DNA of 64,000 nt. Source: Roseomonas sp. GTDB taxonomy: Bacteria > Pseudomonadota > Alphaproteobacteria > Acetobacterales > Acetobacteraceae. Where the stretch lies: contig JADCFX010000025.1 in assembly GCA_020249285.1 (NCBI GenBank), forward strand, positions 25,988-89,987, in the 5' to 3' direction. Position numbers and translations under genes: made by a program. The notes under the pieces were generated by a model, which was not told the DNA's origin, made no database searches, and worked only from the letters and a program-made list of their open reading frames with translations. Below, one piece after another: positions 41,939 through 51,271 of the stretch (within the stretch, counting starts at the first letter, position 1; every line of letters begins with the position of its first letter).

Positions 41939-43204
41939 GTGCTGGCTGATGGCAGGCACGCCGCGCCGCCCCATGATGCGCTCGCTTGGCTGGCGGGGGC
42001 CGCTACAGCCCTTTTGCATTTGGCGGGGGCCTTGAAATCCATCCCCCTGATGGGCACTTTACCCATTGATTTTACGATATTAAGCGCTGCCCTGGCGCTG
42101 CCCTTGCTGGCAGTTTGCGCCGTCACGCGGCGCTGGGTGGTCGCGCCGGAAATTGGCCTGCCGCTTGCCGCCATTGGCGTGCTTTGGCTCTGGCTGGTGC
42201 TGGCCGGCTGCTGGAGCGCCTCGGGCGCCGTGCTTGCCGCCAAATTGCTGGAAATTACCCTGCTTGGGCCGATCATGCTGTTCGCTGGCTTGGTGGTGGC
42301 TGGGGATAACACGGCGCTCGGCGGCTTTTGCGCCGGTGTGCTTGGGGCCGGAGCGGCAGTTGCGCTCAGCCTTGCCAATAATCTCGCACAAGGGAGTGTC
42401 GCGCTGGGTGGCCCACCCGATGTCGATCCCGAGAAATGGCGTATTGCCTATCAGGTGACGGGACTTGCCATTGCCATGGCGGCGGCACTCGCGGCTTTGC
42501 ATTGGGCGGAAGCGCGCGCTGCTCTGCTTGGGTTTTTCTGGTTGGGCGCCACCCTGGCCTTGGCGCTTGGCGCTTTGCTCCCTGGCGGGCGGGCGGCGCT
42601 GGTGGCGCTTGCGCTTTGCTTGGCATGCGGTCCGCCGCTGATGCTGCTCAGGCAAGAAAGGCGCGGGCAGGCGATCCTTTGGCTGCTTGGGTTGCTCTGC
42701 CTAGCTGGTGGCGCGGCCCTATTCATGGGAACCGAGGTAACTCAGCACGCCCGCGCTCTGGAACGTTTCTTTGCGCCCAACACGTTGGAAAGCTCCGGCC
42801 GCTTGCCGCTTTGGGGGGCGGCCTTGGCCTTGGCGGGTCAGACCATGCCCTTTGGCCTGGGTATAGGCGGCTTCAGCCTGGCGGCGGGGTTTGGTGAATG
42901 GCGCGGGCGGCACCCCCATAACTTGGCACTTGAAGCACTGGCCGAGGCCGGCCTGCCTGGCTTCGCGCTTTGGCTGATTGCCTTTGGCGGGGCGGCCTGG
43001 GTGCTCTGGCGGCTTGGCCGGACCGCGCCTTCCTGGCGGGTGGCGCGCATCCTGATGCTCTGTCTGCCCATGGCGGTGACGCTTCAGGTTTCGACCGATC
43101 TTGGCAATCGCATGGCCTGGCTCACGCTTGGCTTGGCGCTGGGGCTTGGGCTGCGCGCCGAGGCACCGGGGAAGGAGGCCTTCAATGTACGCGCTTTGGG
43201 GTAA
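41939..43204 (+). CDS. O-antigen ligase/polymerase (Wzy/WaaL-like) membrane protein
   Basis: 421 residues, about ten to twelve membrane helices. HPHNLALEALAEAGLPGFAL is the hallmark of the Wzy_C/WaaL superfamily and faces the periplasm. FFAPNTLESSGRLPLWGAAL is the preceding periplasmic loop. The protein should polymerise or transfer undecaprenyl-linked oligosaccharides. GTG 41939 has gggg seven bases upstream; TTG 41933 is an alternative. Confidence 0.82.
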   Translation: MLADGRHAAPPHDALAWLAGAATALLHLAGALKSIPLMGTLPIDFTILSAALALPLLAVCAVTRRWVVAPEIGLPLAAIGVLWLWLVLAGCWSASGAVLAAKLLEITLLGPIMLFAGLVVAGDNTALGGFCAGVLGAGAAVALSLANNLAQGSVALGGPPDVDPEKWRIAYQVTGLAIAMAAALAALHWAEARAALLGFFWLGATLALALGALLPGGRAALVALALCLACGPPLMLLRQERRGQAILWLLGLLCLAGGAALFMGTEVTQHARALERFFAPNTLESSGRLPLWGAALALAGQTMPFGLGIGGFSLAAGFGEWRGRHPHNLALEALAEAGLPGFALWLIAFGGAAWVLWRLGRTAPSWRVARILMLCLPMAVTLQVSTDLGNRMAWLTLGLALGLGLRAEAPGKEAFNVRALG

Positions 43205-43829
43205 GGCATGGCTTGATCGGGGCGTAGCCGCGCTCGTGCTGGTATTCGCCGCACCGGTCTTTGCCTTGCTGGCGCTGGCTGTTTTGCTGGCCTTGGGCCG
43301 ACCCATCCTGTTCCACCAACGCCGCGCTGGGCAGCATGGCGCGCCCTTCACGCTGCTGAAGTTCCGCTCGATGCACGAAGGGGGGGCGCCTGATGCCGCG
43401 CGGCTCAGCCGCTTTGGGCGCTGGCTCCGGGCCAGTGGCCTCGATGAATTGCCGCAAATGATCAATATCTTGCGTGGGGAAATGAGCCTGGTGGGGCCTC
43501 GGCCTTTGCCGTGCGACTATACGCCCCTTTTCAGTGAAACCGAGGCACGCCGGCTTTGGGTCAGGCCCGGCCTTTTCGGCCTTGCCCAGGCAGAGGGGCG
43601 CAACGCGCTGCCTTGGTCGCGGCGCTTGGCCTGCGATGTGCAATATGCCGAGCAAAAACCTGAATTTGTGACAGATTTCAGGATCGCCCTGGCTTGCTGC
43701 GCCCTGCTGCTGCGCGGCCATGGCGCCACCATGCCAGGCCATGCGACCTCGCCAAGCTTGCAAGAAGCCCTCTCGCGCGGCGCTGTTCTTGTGCCGGCTC
43801 CGCCGATGACGCGCGGCCATCAGGGATGA
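43185..43829 (+). CDS. PglC-like monotopic phosphoglycosyl transferase
   Basis: 214 residues, the size of the minimal PglC catalytic unit. An N-terminal membrane segment (about 12-38) is followed by LFHQRRAGQHGAPFTLLKFR, SGLDELPQMINILRGEMSLV with the catalytic Asp-Glu pair, GPRPLP, and RPGLFGLAQAEGRN. It transfers the first sugar phosphate to undecaprenyl phosphate. ATG overlaps the polymerase gene by 20 bases and follows ggaagg. Its neighbours (PglE- and PglF-like) suggest a di-amino or amino-dideoxy sugar as substrate. Confidence 0.9.
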   Translation: MYALWGKAWLDRGVAALVLVFAAPVFALLALAVLLALGRPILFHQRRAGQHGAPFTLLKFRSMHEGGAPDAARLSRFGRWLRASGLDELPQMINILRGEMSLVGPRPLPCDYTPLFSETEARRLWVRPGLFGLAQAEGRNALPWSRRLACDVQYAEQKPEFVTDFRIALACCALLLRGHGATMPGHATSPSLQEALSRGAVLVPAPPMTRGHQG

Positions 43830-45025
43830 AGACCATGCTCTCTTCCGCCCATGCTGCCCGCATCCTGCCCAAGCCGCCGAAGCCAGCGCGAGAGGCGGCG
43901 GCGCCGATCCTGCTCTCACCGCCCCATCTCACGGGGCGGGAGATAGCCGTTCTGGAAGCGAGCCTTGCCTCGGGCTGGCTCGCCCCCGCTGGCCCCGCAC
44001 CGCGCGCCTTTGAGGCCGCCTTTGCCGAGGCCACCGGCTTTGCCCATGTGCTGGCCGTCGCTTCGGGCACCGCAGCGCTCACGCTAGCCTTCCGGGTGCT
44101 GGATATCGGGCCGAGGGATGAGGTTTGGGTGCCAAGCTTCACCTTCATCGCTTCCGTGGCACCGGCAGTGCAGATGGGCGCGAGACCTCGCTTCTTGGAT
44201 GTCTGCCCCGAGAGCTGGACGCTTGACCCGGCGTTACTGGCAGCGGAGCTTTGGAAGGCAGCGCGGGAGGGCCGGCTTCCCAAGGCGGTGGTGGCGGTGG
44301 ATATCTACGGCCAATGCGCCGCTTTGCGGGCCATTGCCTCGATTTGCGCTGCATATGACGTGGCGCTGATATCCGATAGCGCGGAGGGGTTGGGTGCCTC
44401 TCAATCTGGGTTGCCGGCCGGGCGCGGCGCGCGGCTCGCGACCTTTTCCTTCAATGGCAATAAGATCATCACGGCTGGTGGGGGCGGAGCGCTGGCTTCC
44501 GATGATCCGGGGCTGATCGCTTATGCCCGAAGCCTTGCCGATCAGGCCAGATCCCCGGCGCCGCATTATGAGCACGCCAGCACAGGCTATTCCTTTGGCA
44601 TGTCGTCCCTGATGGCGGCGGTGGGGTTCGCGCAACTGGCGAAACTCAGCGATCGCGTGGCGCAGCGTCGGGCGATCTTCGCACGCTATCAGGAAGCGCT
44701 GGAGGATTTGCCGGGCATTTCCTTCATGCCCGAAGCCCCTTGGGGTAGGGCATCGCGCTGGCTCTCCGCCATGCTGATTGACCCAGCCGGCTTCGGCATG
44801 GATGCCGATGGCCTGCGGCGCGTTTTGGCCGCCGAGGGCATTGAAACCCGCCCGGCCTTCAAGCCCCTGCATATGCAGCCAGTGTTTCGTGACGCGCCTT
44901 GCATCGGCGGGTCGGTGGCGGAAGCGCTTTTTGCGCGCGGGCTTTGCCTGCCCTCTGGCAGCGGCTTGGAGCAGGACGCGCAGCACCGCGTCATTCGCAC
45001 CATCCGCGCCGCGGCGCGCGGCTGA
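43826..45025 (+). CDS. DegT/DnrJ/EryC1-family aminotransferase, PglE-like
   Basis: 399 residues. AVASGTAALTLAFRVLDIGP, DSAEGLGASQSG and SFNGNKIITAGGGGAL form the PLP site, with the lysine of NGNKIIT as the Schiff-base residue in the PglE arrangement. It should add an amino group to C4 of a UDP-4-keto-6-deoxysugar made by the PglF-like enzyme. It starts by ATGA overlap with the PglC-like gene. No PglD acetyltransferase is encoded in the locus. Confidence 0.9.
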   Translation: MKTMLSSAHAARILPKPPKPAREAAAPILLSPPHLTGREIAVLEASLASGWLAPAGPAPRAFEAAFAEATGFAHVLAVASGTAALTLAFRVLDIGPRDEVWVPSFTFIASVAPAVQMGARPRFLDVCPESWTLDPALLAAELWKAAREGRLPKAVVAVDIYGQCAALRAIASICAAYDVALISDSAEGLGASQSGLPAGRGARLATFSFNGNKIITAGGGGALASDDPGLIAYARSLADQARSPAPHYEHASTGYSFGMSSLMAAVGFAQLAKLSDRVAQRRAIFARYQEALEDLPGISFMPEAPWGRASRWLSAMLIDPAGFGMDADGLRRVLAAEGIETRPAFKPLHMQPVFRDAPCIGGSVAEALFARGLCLPSGSGLEQDAQHRVIRTIRAAARG

Positions 45026-45030
45026 GTTCC

Positions 45031-46290
45031 ATGCATATTCTTTATCTGCATCAGCATTTCAGCACGCCCGAGGGCAGCACCGCGACACGGAGCTTCGCCT
45101 TCGCCCGCAGCCTTGCCGCGCGTGGCCATCGCGTGACGCTGGCGACCGGGCGCTATCAGGGCGCTGAAACCGGGCTCAGCGGCGCCTTTCGGAGAGGCAG
45201 GCGGGAAGGCCGCGTGGCCGGCTTTCACGTGGTGGAATTCGATATCCCTTATGCCAATGCGATGGGTATTGCGGCCCGTGGCGCGGTGTTTCTGCGCTAT
45301 GCGGTGGTGGCAACGCGCCTTGCGTTCCGCGTGAAGCCTGATCTGATTATCGCGTCCTCAACGCCGCTTACGGTGGCTTTGCCGGCGCTTTTGGCCAAGT
45401 GTTGGCGCGGCATTCCTTTCATTTTCGAAATCCGCGACCCATGGCCGGAATTGCCACGCGCCATGGGCGTGCTCCCGGCGCCGCTGGCCCCCGTATTTGA
45501 TACCCTGGCCAATCTGGCCTGCCGCCATGCGGCGGCGGTGGTCGCATTATCGGATGGCATGGCGGAAACAGCCCTCGCGCGCGGCGCCGATCCGGCGCGG
45601 GTGCAGGTCATCGGCAATGGCTGCGATCTTGACCTTTTCGGGCATCATATCTTGCCCTGGCGCCCGCCCGAGGCCGCGCCCTGGGAAGTGCTGGCGCTCT
45701 ATGCCGGCGCGCATGGCAAGGCGAATGGTCTTGGCGTGGTGGTGGAAGCTGCGCGGCTTTTGGCCGCCAGCGGCGAGACCCGTCTCCGTATCCTGCTGGT
45801 GGGTGAAGGGGCGGAGAAAACCGCCCTGATCCTGCAGGCAGCCGGCCTGCCCAATCTGACTTTCCTGTCGCCGATGCCCAAGCGCGATGTGGCGCGGCTT
45901 TTCGCGGGCAGCCAAATCGCTTTGCATATCCTGGCCGATTGCCCGGCCTTCGCCGAATGGACCGCGCCCAATAAGCTGTTGGATGGCTTGGCCGCGGGGC
46001 TGCCCGTGATCAGTACCGCACCTGGTCAGGCCGCGCGGCTATTGGTGGATGGCGGCTGCGGCATCGCCGTGCCGCCCGGCGACGCTGCGGGCTTGGCTGC
46101 AGCGCTAACCAGCCTGGTGGAAGACCCCGCGCGCCGCGCGGCGATGGGGGCGGCGGCGCGCAGCCTTGCCGTCCGCCAGCATGATCGCCGCCTGCTTGCG
46201 GCACGCTTCGCGGCACTGGTCGAGGCAATCCCCGCGCCTGCACCAGGTCACTCAACACCAAATCGCTTAGCCGTTTCAGGAAGGCGCTGA
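45031..46290 (+). CDS. Glycosyltransferase family 4 (WbuB-like)
   Basis: 419 residues, two Rossmann-like lobes. HILYLHQHFSTPEGSTATRS is the typical WbuB-type N-terminus, FIFEIRDPWPELPRAMGVLP the acceptor loop and FAEWTAPNKLLDGLAAGLPV the C-terminal nucleotide-sugar site. It probably adds a deoxy- or amino-sugar to the lipid-linked acceptor in the cytosol. Starts five bases after the aminotransferase stop. Confidence 0.88.
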   Translation: MHILYLHQHFSTPEGSTATRSFAFARSLAARGHRVTLATGRYQGAETGLSGAFRRGRREGRVAGFHVVEFDIPYANAMGIAARGAVFLRYAVVATRLAFRVKPDLIIASSTPLTVALPALLAKCWRGIPFIFEIRDPWPELPRAMGVLPAPLAPVFDTLANLACRHAAAVVALSDGMAETALARGADPARVQVIGNGCDLDLFGHHILPWRPPEAAPWEVLALYAGAHGKANGLGVVVEAARLLAASGETRLRILLVGEGAEKTALILQAAGLPNLTFLSPMPKRDVARLFAGSQIALHILADCPAFAEWTAPNKLLDGLAAGLPVISTAPGQAARLLVDGGCGIAVPPGDAAGLAAALTSLVEDPARRAAMGAAARSLAVRQHDRRLLAARFAALVEAIPAPAPGHSTPNRLAVSGRR

Positions 46291-46292
46291 CC

Positions 46293-47399
46293 ATGCTGCC
46301 CGAGGTGCATCTCGTTGCCGCCGCAAGGCCCAATTTGCCGAAATTCGCCGCGCTTTGGCAGGCGCTGGCAGAGGGGCCGGAATTCTGCAAACCCGTGCTG
46401 GTGCATACCGGCCAGCATGAGGACCCGGCCATGTTCGGCGTGCATTTCGCTGATCTTGGCCTGCCCACGCCTGATATCGCGCTAGGGGTTTCGGGCGGCA
46501 GCCACGCGGTACTGACGGGGCGTTCCATGATTGCCTGCGAAACCGTCTGGAAATCACGCCGCCCCGCCGCAGTGGTGGTGGCGGGTGATGTGGATGGCGC
46601 GCTTGCCGCAGCACTCGCCGCACGCAAGATGGGCATTACGCTGATCCATCTGGAAGCGGGGTTGCGTTCGGGCGAACGGGACTTGCCTGAAGAAATCAAT
46701 CGCCGCGCCATTGATGCGATTTCCGATATTCTCTGGGCGCCGGATGAGGCAAGCGCCGCGCGGCTGCGCCAGGAAGGCCATGCTGCAGCCGCAGTGCGGG
46801 CGGTGGGCAATGCTATGGTGGATACGCAGATGCGGCATTTGCAGGCCGCGCGCGCAAAGCGCCTGCCGCGTGGTCTTTCTCGCGGGGGCTACGGGCTGGT
46901 GACGCTGCACCGCGCCGGTAATGTGGATAAGCCCGAGCGATTCATTGCGCTGCTGGATGCGCTTTCTGCCGCAGCGCGGCATTTGCCGCTGGTCTGGCCC
47001 ATTCATCCGCGCGCGGCAGCGCAAATGAAGGCCTTTGGCTTTGTGCCGCCCGCGGGTGTGCGCATCATGCCGCCGCTTGGGTATCTGGAGTTTCTGTCCT
47101 TGCTGTGTCGTGCGCGGCTGGTCGCGACCGATAGCGGTGGCGTGCAGGAAGAAGCGACCGCGCTTGGTCTGCCTTGCCTGACGCTGCGCGGCGCCACTGA
47201 ACGCCCCATCACCATCGCCGCCGGCATGAACCGGCTGGCAACGCCTGACGAATTGCCTCAGCATGTCGCGGAAATTCTGAAAACCCCCTTGCGTCCCGCG
47301 CGGCCCATTCCGCTTTGGGATGGGCGCGCGGGCTTCCGCATGTGTGAGCATTTGCAAATCCTACTGGAAGGTGAGGAATGCCGCGCGATGGTGGCCTGA
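46293..47399 (+). CDS. wecB: UDP-N-acetylglucosamine 2-epimerase, non-hydrolysing
   Basis: 368 residues, standard for WecB. HTGQHEDPAMFGVHFADLGL, HLEAGLRSGERDLPEEINRR, VTLHRAGNVDKPERFIALLD and VATDSGGVQEEATALGLPCL are the conserved blocks including the catalytic His and the nucleotide-binding ones. It converts UDP-GlcNAc to UDP-ManNAc. It has a ggaagg Shine-Dalgarno two bases after the GT4 stop. Confidence 0.93.
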   Translation: MLPEVHLVAAARPNLPKFAALWQALAEGPEFCKPVLVHTGQHEDPAMFGVHFADLGLPTPDIALGVSGGSHAVLTGRSMIACETVWKSRRPAAVVVAGDVDGALAAALAARKMGITLIHLEAGLRSGERDLPEEINRRAIDAISDILWAPDEASAARLRQEGHAAAAVRAVGNAMVDTQMRHLQAARAKRLPRGLSRGGYGLVTLHRAGNVDKPERFIALLDALSAAARHLPLVWPIHPRAAAQMKAFGFVPPAGVRIMPPLGYLEFLSLLCRARLVATDSGGVQEEATALGLPCLTLRGATERPITIAAGMNRLATPDELPQHVAEILKTPLRPARPIPLWDGRAGFRMCEHLQILLEGEECRAMVA

Positions 47400-48559
47400 T
47401 CCCGGTTTGGCTGGCGCGCCCAAAGGTATTGCTGCTGTCTGCCGCCCATCCGCCTGCCGATATTCGTGTGGTGATGAAGGAAGGCGTGAGCCTGGCTGAG
47501 GCCGGCTATGCAGTCAGCCATTTATGCCCGGAACCATCATCTGGCACAGCGCCCCTTCTGGTGGCGGGGGTGGCGATCAGCACCTTTCCAGCGCGGCGCG
47601 GTCGCTTGCGCCGCTTCCTTGGCATTCCGCGCCTTGCCATGCGCGCGGCCGGGCAGCGGGCCGAGGTGATCCATGCCTCGGAACCCGATGCGTGGGCGGC
47701 GGCGCTGCTCGCCGGCTGGTGGACCGGCGCGCGAATCATTCTGGATGTGCATGAACATTACCCATCGCGCCTGGATGGCAGGGCGCCCGCCATGCTGCGC
47801 CCCATGCTGCGCGGCCTGCTGCATGGGGTGTGTTGGGCCATGGGGCGGGCCGCCGATGCGGTGGTGGTGGCGAAGGATGGGCTGGAAGCGCCTTTTGGCG
47901 GGGAAAAACGGGTGGTGAAGGTGCGCAATTACGCGCTTGGCGATGTGCCGCCGCGTGTTCATGCCGCCGGCCCGGTGACGCTGCTGCATCTGGGGGCGCT
48001 GACGCGCGCGCGCGGTTGGGCGCAAATGCTGGACGCCCTGGCGCTTTGCTCGCCCGAGACGCGGCTTTGCCTGATTGGCCGCTTCACCGATGATAGTGAG
48101 GCGGATTTCTGGGCGAGGGCCAAAGCGCTTGGCCTGACAGCGCGTATCGAAGCGCTTGGTTGGCTGCTGCATGAAGCCGCGCTGGCGGCGGCTTCGCGCT
48201 GCGATATTGCGCTGATCCTGTTCCAGCCGGGGGCGGAGAATCATCGCCTGGCTTTGCCGCATAAGCTGTTCGACGCCATGCTGGCCGGCATGCCCGTCAT
48301 TGCGCCCTCGGAAGCAGAGGAGGTTGCCGCCGTGATCGAAGCCGCCGGCTGCGGCGCCTTGGTGGATACTTCCAATCCCGCCGCCATTGCGAAGGAAGTG
48401 CAGCGCATGGCGAACCCGATGCGCCGCGCGGTGCTGGGACAAGCGGGCCGGGAAGCCGCTTTGGCGCATTTCTCCTGGGCGGGGGAAGCGCAGCGGCTTG
48501 TGGCACTTTATGGCCGGCTGACGGGCTTTATGCCCCGCCAAAACGCCCGCGTGGCCTGA
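47378..48559 (+). CDS. Glycosyltransferase family 4-like protein
   Basis: 393 residues. VLLLSAAHPPADIRVVMKEG, HASEPDAWAAALLAGWW, LDVHEHYPSR and HRLALPHKLFDAMLAGMPVI show the two-lobe GT-B fold with a C-terminal nucleotide-sugar site. It overlaps wecB by 22 bases and starts behind aaggtgagga. It presumably adds one of the inner residues of the repeat unit; donor unknown. Confidence 0.82.
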   Translation: MPRDGGLIPVWLARPKVLLLSAAHPPADIRVVMKEGVSLAEAGYAVSHLCPEPSSGTAPLLVAGVAISTFPARRGRLRRFLGIPRLAMRAAGQRAEVIHASEPDAWAAALLAGWWTGARIILDVHEHYPSRLDGRAPAMLRPMLRGLLHGVCWAMGRAADAVVVAKDGLEAPFGGEKRVVKVRNYALGDVPPRVHAAGPVTLLHLGALTRARGWAQMLDALALCSPETRLCLIGRFTDDSEADFWARAKALGLTARIEALGWLLHEAALAAASRCDIALILFQPGAENHRLALPHKLFDAMLAGMPVIAPSEAEEVAAVIEAAGCGALVDTSNPAAIAKEVQRMANPMRRAVLGQAGREAALAHFSWAGEAQRLVALYGRLTGFMPRQNARVA

Positions 48560-48599
48560 AGCGATTCCACCCTGCGCCATTCTGGGCTAGGAAGCCCTT

Positions 48600-50528
48600 G
48601 TGACGCGCCGCCCTTCCCATCGGATTCTGTTGAATCTGGCCCTTGATGGCCTGCTTGCGCTGCTGGCCCTGGTGCTGGCGGTCTGGGCGATTGCGCCGCG
48701 CCATTGGCCATCCGGGGCCTGGTGGGCGGTGGCGGCGCCCGGGGCGGTACTGACCTTGTTGGCGGCTGGCGCGGTGTTGCGGCTGCCGCAGCAATATTGG
48801 CGCTTTGTTGGTTTGCGCGATTTGCTTGCCGTAGCGGGCGCGGCTTTGGGCGGGGCGCTGCTGTTCTGGCTGGGTGGGCAAATCCTGGGCGGTTGGCAGC
48901 CGACCAATTCGGCCTTTCCGCTGATCCATGCGCTGCTGCTGGGCGCGCTGCTGATTGGCGCGCGGGTGCTGGCCCTGGTGCAGGCCACGCGCCATGCCGG
49001 CGAAGCGGCGGCCGATGCGCAAGCGGTGCTGCTGGTGGGGGCTGCAGATGGCACTGATCTTTTCATTCGCGCGCTGGAACGTGATCGGCGTGCGCCTTAT
49101 CGGGTGATTGGCATTCTCTCGCTCCGCGCGCGTCAGGCGGGCCGGCGCATGCAGGGGCATCTGATCCTGGGCACGGTCGAGGAAGCGGATGCCGTGCTGG
49201 AACGGCTGCGCGCAGAAGGGCGCTTGCCTGGGCTGATCGTACTGTCTGGCCCTGATATTGAAGGCGCAGCCTTGGAAGCGCTGTTGGATGCGGCGGATCG
49301 CCATGGCGTGCCTTTGCGCCGTGCGCCCGCGCCGACGCGGCTTGATCCGGCAGGGAGTGAGGCCGCGCGGCGTGTGGAATTGCGCCCGGTGTCGATTGAG
49401 GATTTGCTGGATCGCCCGCAAGTGCCTTTGGACCGCGAAGGCATGGCGCGGCTGGTGCAAGGAAGGCGCGTGCTGGTGACCGGCGCGGGCGGGACGATTG
49501 GCGGCGAATTGGCGCGTCAGGTCGCGGCGCTGGGGCCTTCGATGCTGGTCTTGCTCGATCACGGCGAATTCCTGCTTTATGAAATTGATCTGGAATTGCG
49601 CGAAAAACATCCGGATGTGCCGCGCCGCGCTGTGCTGGCCGATGTGCGCGATGAGGCGCGCATTCGGCGCCTGTTTGAAGATATCAAGCCGGAATTGGTG
49701 TTTCACGCCGCCGCGCTGAAGCATGTGCCGATGGTGGAAAATGATCCGCTGGAAGGTGTGCTGACCAATGCGTTTGGGACGCGCGTGGTGGCGGAAGCGG
49801 CGCGTTCTGTCGGCACCTCGGCAATGGTGTTCATTTCTACCGACAAGGCCGTGAACCCGACATCGGTAATGGGCGCTTCAAAGCGCCTGGCTGAGATGTA
49901 TTGCCAGGCTTTGGACCGCGAGGCGCGTCATGGTCGTGCGGGGATGCGCTGCATCACGGTGCGCTTCGGCAATGTATTGGGCTCCACCGGCAGTGTGGTG
50001 CCGCTGTTTCGCCGGCAATTGGAACGCGGCGGGCCGCTGACCGTCACGCATCCCGATATGCGGCGCTATTTCATGACCGTGCGCGAAGCGGTGGGGCTTG
50101 TCTTGCAGGCGAGTGTGGTTGGCACCACCGATGCCAAGGACCAGCCGCCGGAATTGGCCGAAGGCGGCATTTTTGTTTTGGATATGGGCCAGCCGGTGAA
50201 GATTGTGGACCTGGCGCGACGCATGATCCGGCTTGCGGGGCTGCGCCCGGATGAGGATGTGGAAATCCGCTTCACGGGGCTGCGCCCTGGTGAGCGGCTT
50301 TATGAGGAATTATTCCACGGCCAGGAACCGCCACGCCCAACCGCTTTCCCTGGGCTTTTGGTGGCAACCCCGCGCACGGCGGATTCCGCTTTGGTGGGCC
50401 GCGCCATTGATGAAATGGCGGCGGCGGGGCGGGCAGGGAATGCGCGGCTTGCGCTTCAGCAATTGGCCCGCCTGGTGCCGGAATTCGCCCATGCGCCGGA
50501 AGGCACTGCGGCGGCGGGGCCGCGATAG
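48600..50528 (+). CDS. PglF/CapD-like membrane nucleotide-sugar 4,6-dehydratase
   Basis: 642 residues. Four N-terminal membrane helices (about 8-130) precede the SDR domain: TGAGGTIGGELARQV (Rossmann), FHAAALKHVPMVENDPLEGV, FISTDKAVNPTSVMGASKRL with the TDK catalytic triplet of PglF, and FTGLRPGERLYEEL. It dehydrates UDP-GlcNAc to the 4-keto-6-deoxy product that the PglE-like aminotransferase would use. Start is GTG 48600. It ends the locus and is convergent with the Asp/Glu racemase-like gene. Confidence 0.9.
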   Translation: MTRRPSHRILLNLALDGLLALLALVLAVWAIAPRHWPSGAWWAVAAPGAVLTLLAAGAVLRLPQQYWRFVGLRDLLAVAGAALGGALLFWLGGQILGGWQPTNSAFPLIHALLLGALLIGARVLALVQATRHAGEAAADAQAVLLVGAADGTDLFIRALERDRRAPYRVIGILSLRARQAGRRMQGHLILGTVEEADAVLERLRAEGRLPGLIVLSGPDIEGAALEALLDAADRHGVPLRRAPAPTRLDPAGSEAARRVELRPVSIEDLLDRPQVPLDREGMARLVQGRRVLVTGAGGTIGGELARQVAALGPSMLVLLDHGEFLLYEIDLELREKHPDVPRRAVLADVRDEARIRRLFEDIKPELVFHAAALKHVPMVENDPLEGVLTNAFGTRVVAEAARSVGTSAMVFISTDKAVNPTSVMGASKRLAEMYCQALDREARHGRAGMRCITVRFGNVLGSTGSVVPLFRRQLERGGPLTVTHPDMRRYFMTVREAVGLVLQASVVGTTDAKDQPPELAEGGIFVLDMGQPVKIVDLARRMIRLAGLRPDEDVEIRFTGLRPGERLYEELFHGQEPPRPTAFPGLLVATPRTADSALVGRAIDEMAAAGRAGNARLALQQLARLVPEFAHAPEGTAAAGPR

Positions 50529-50541
50529 GGCTTCTGGGTTT

Positions 50542-51267
50542 TTAGAGCGCGAAAAGCCGCCCGCCATCCTTGATCATTGCAGGATCGCGGCCCGCTGCGC
50601 GCATGGCACCCCAAAGCGCCACGGCGATGGAATCCAGAATGGGGATGCCGGTTTCAGCTTCGATCCCAACCGCGCCGGGTAGGCCGCGGAAATTGGTGCA
50701 ATGGATCACAATGGCATCGGGTTTGGCGGCGGCCGCTTCGCGCACCAGCGCATCCACCTTGGCAGCGCTATGCTCAGCAAAACTGTAATTGCCTGGGTCT
50801 TCCAAATGGCGTTCAACAATTGTTTCCAAGCCAAGGCCTGCGAAGTTTTCGATAATGGCGGTCTGCACCGTGTTCAGATAGGGCGTGACCAACCCGATGC
50901 GCTTGGCCCCAAGCGCGCCGAGCGCATCAAATAGCGCAAGCGTCGCTGTGGTGCAGGGCAGCCCGGTTTCATTCGTGATGGTGGCGCAAAGTGCCCTATC
51001 ACTTTCCAGCCCCAACCATGCGCCCGACGTACCATTCCAGCAAAGCGCATGCACCTTGGCGTCCGCTAGCAGCGCCGCCGCATCCGCCATCGGGCGCGGG
51101 TCAAATTGGCTGGTGGCATCCGCACCCAGATTGATGGCCAGCACGCGCAAGCGCTGGAAATGCGCCGTGATCCAGGGAGTCGGCGCCAATAGCGCTGCCG
51201 TGACGGGTTCCAACACTGTGTTGGAACTTGGCGTCATCATGCCAAGCCGGAGCGGCGCTTCTGCCAT
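50542..51267 (-). CDS. Maleate isomerase/Asp-Glu racemase superfamily protein
   Basis: 241 residues. LGMMTPSSNTVLEPVTAALL is the N-terminus shared with maleate cis-trans isomerase and arylmalonate decarboxylase; LCWNGTSGAWLG and VIHCTNFRGLPG carry the two cysteines of the active site. The ATG at 51267 has gagg upstream and is four bases from the ABC permease stop. It is encoded with a NitT/TauT-type ABC importer, so it probably acts on the imported compound, for example a dicarboxylate from pyridine or hydantoin breakdown; this is inference. Confidence 0.84.
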   Translation of the reverse strand: MAEAPLRLGMMTPSSNTVLEPVTAALLAPTPWITAHFQRLRVLAINLGADATSQFDPRPMADAAALLADAKVHALCWNGTSGAWLGLESDRALCATITNETGLPCTTATLALFDALGALGAKRIGLVTPYLNTVQTAIIENFAGLGLETIVERHLEDPGNYSFAEHSAAKVDALVREAAAAKPDAIVIHCTNFRGLPGAVGIEAETGIPILDSIAVALWGAMRAAGRDPAMIKDGGRLFAL

Positions 51268-51271
51268 GGCC

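Noticed and set aside
36565..50528. Wzx flippase within the polysaccharide locus
   Set aside because: None of the membrane proteins has the twelve to fourteen helix MATE-like pattern; the multi-helix protein at 41939 carries the polymerase HPHN motif instead.
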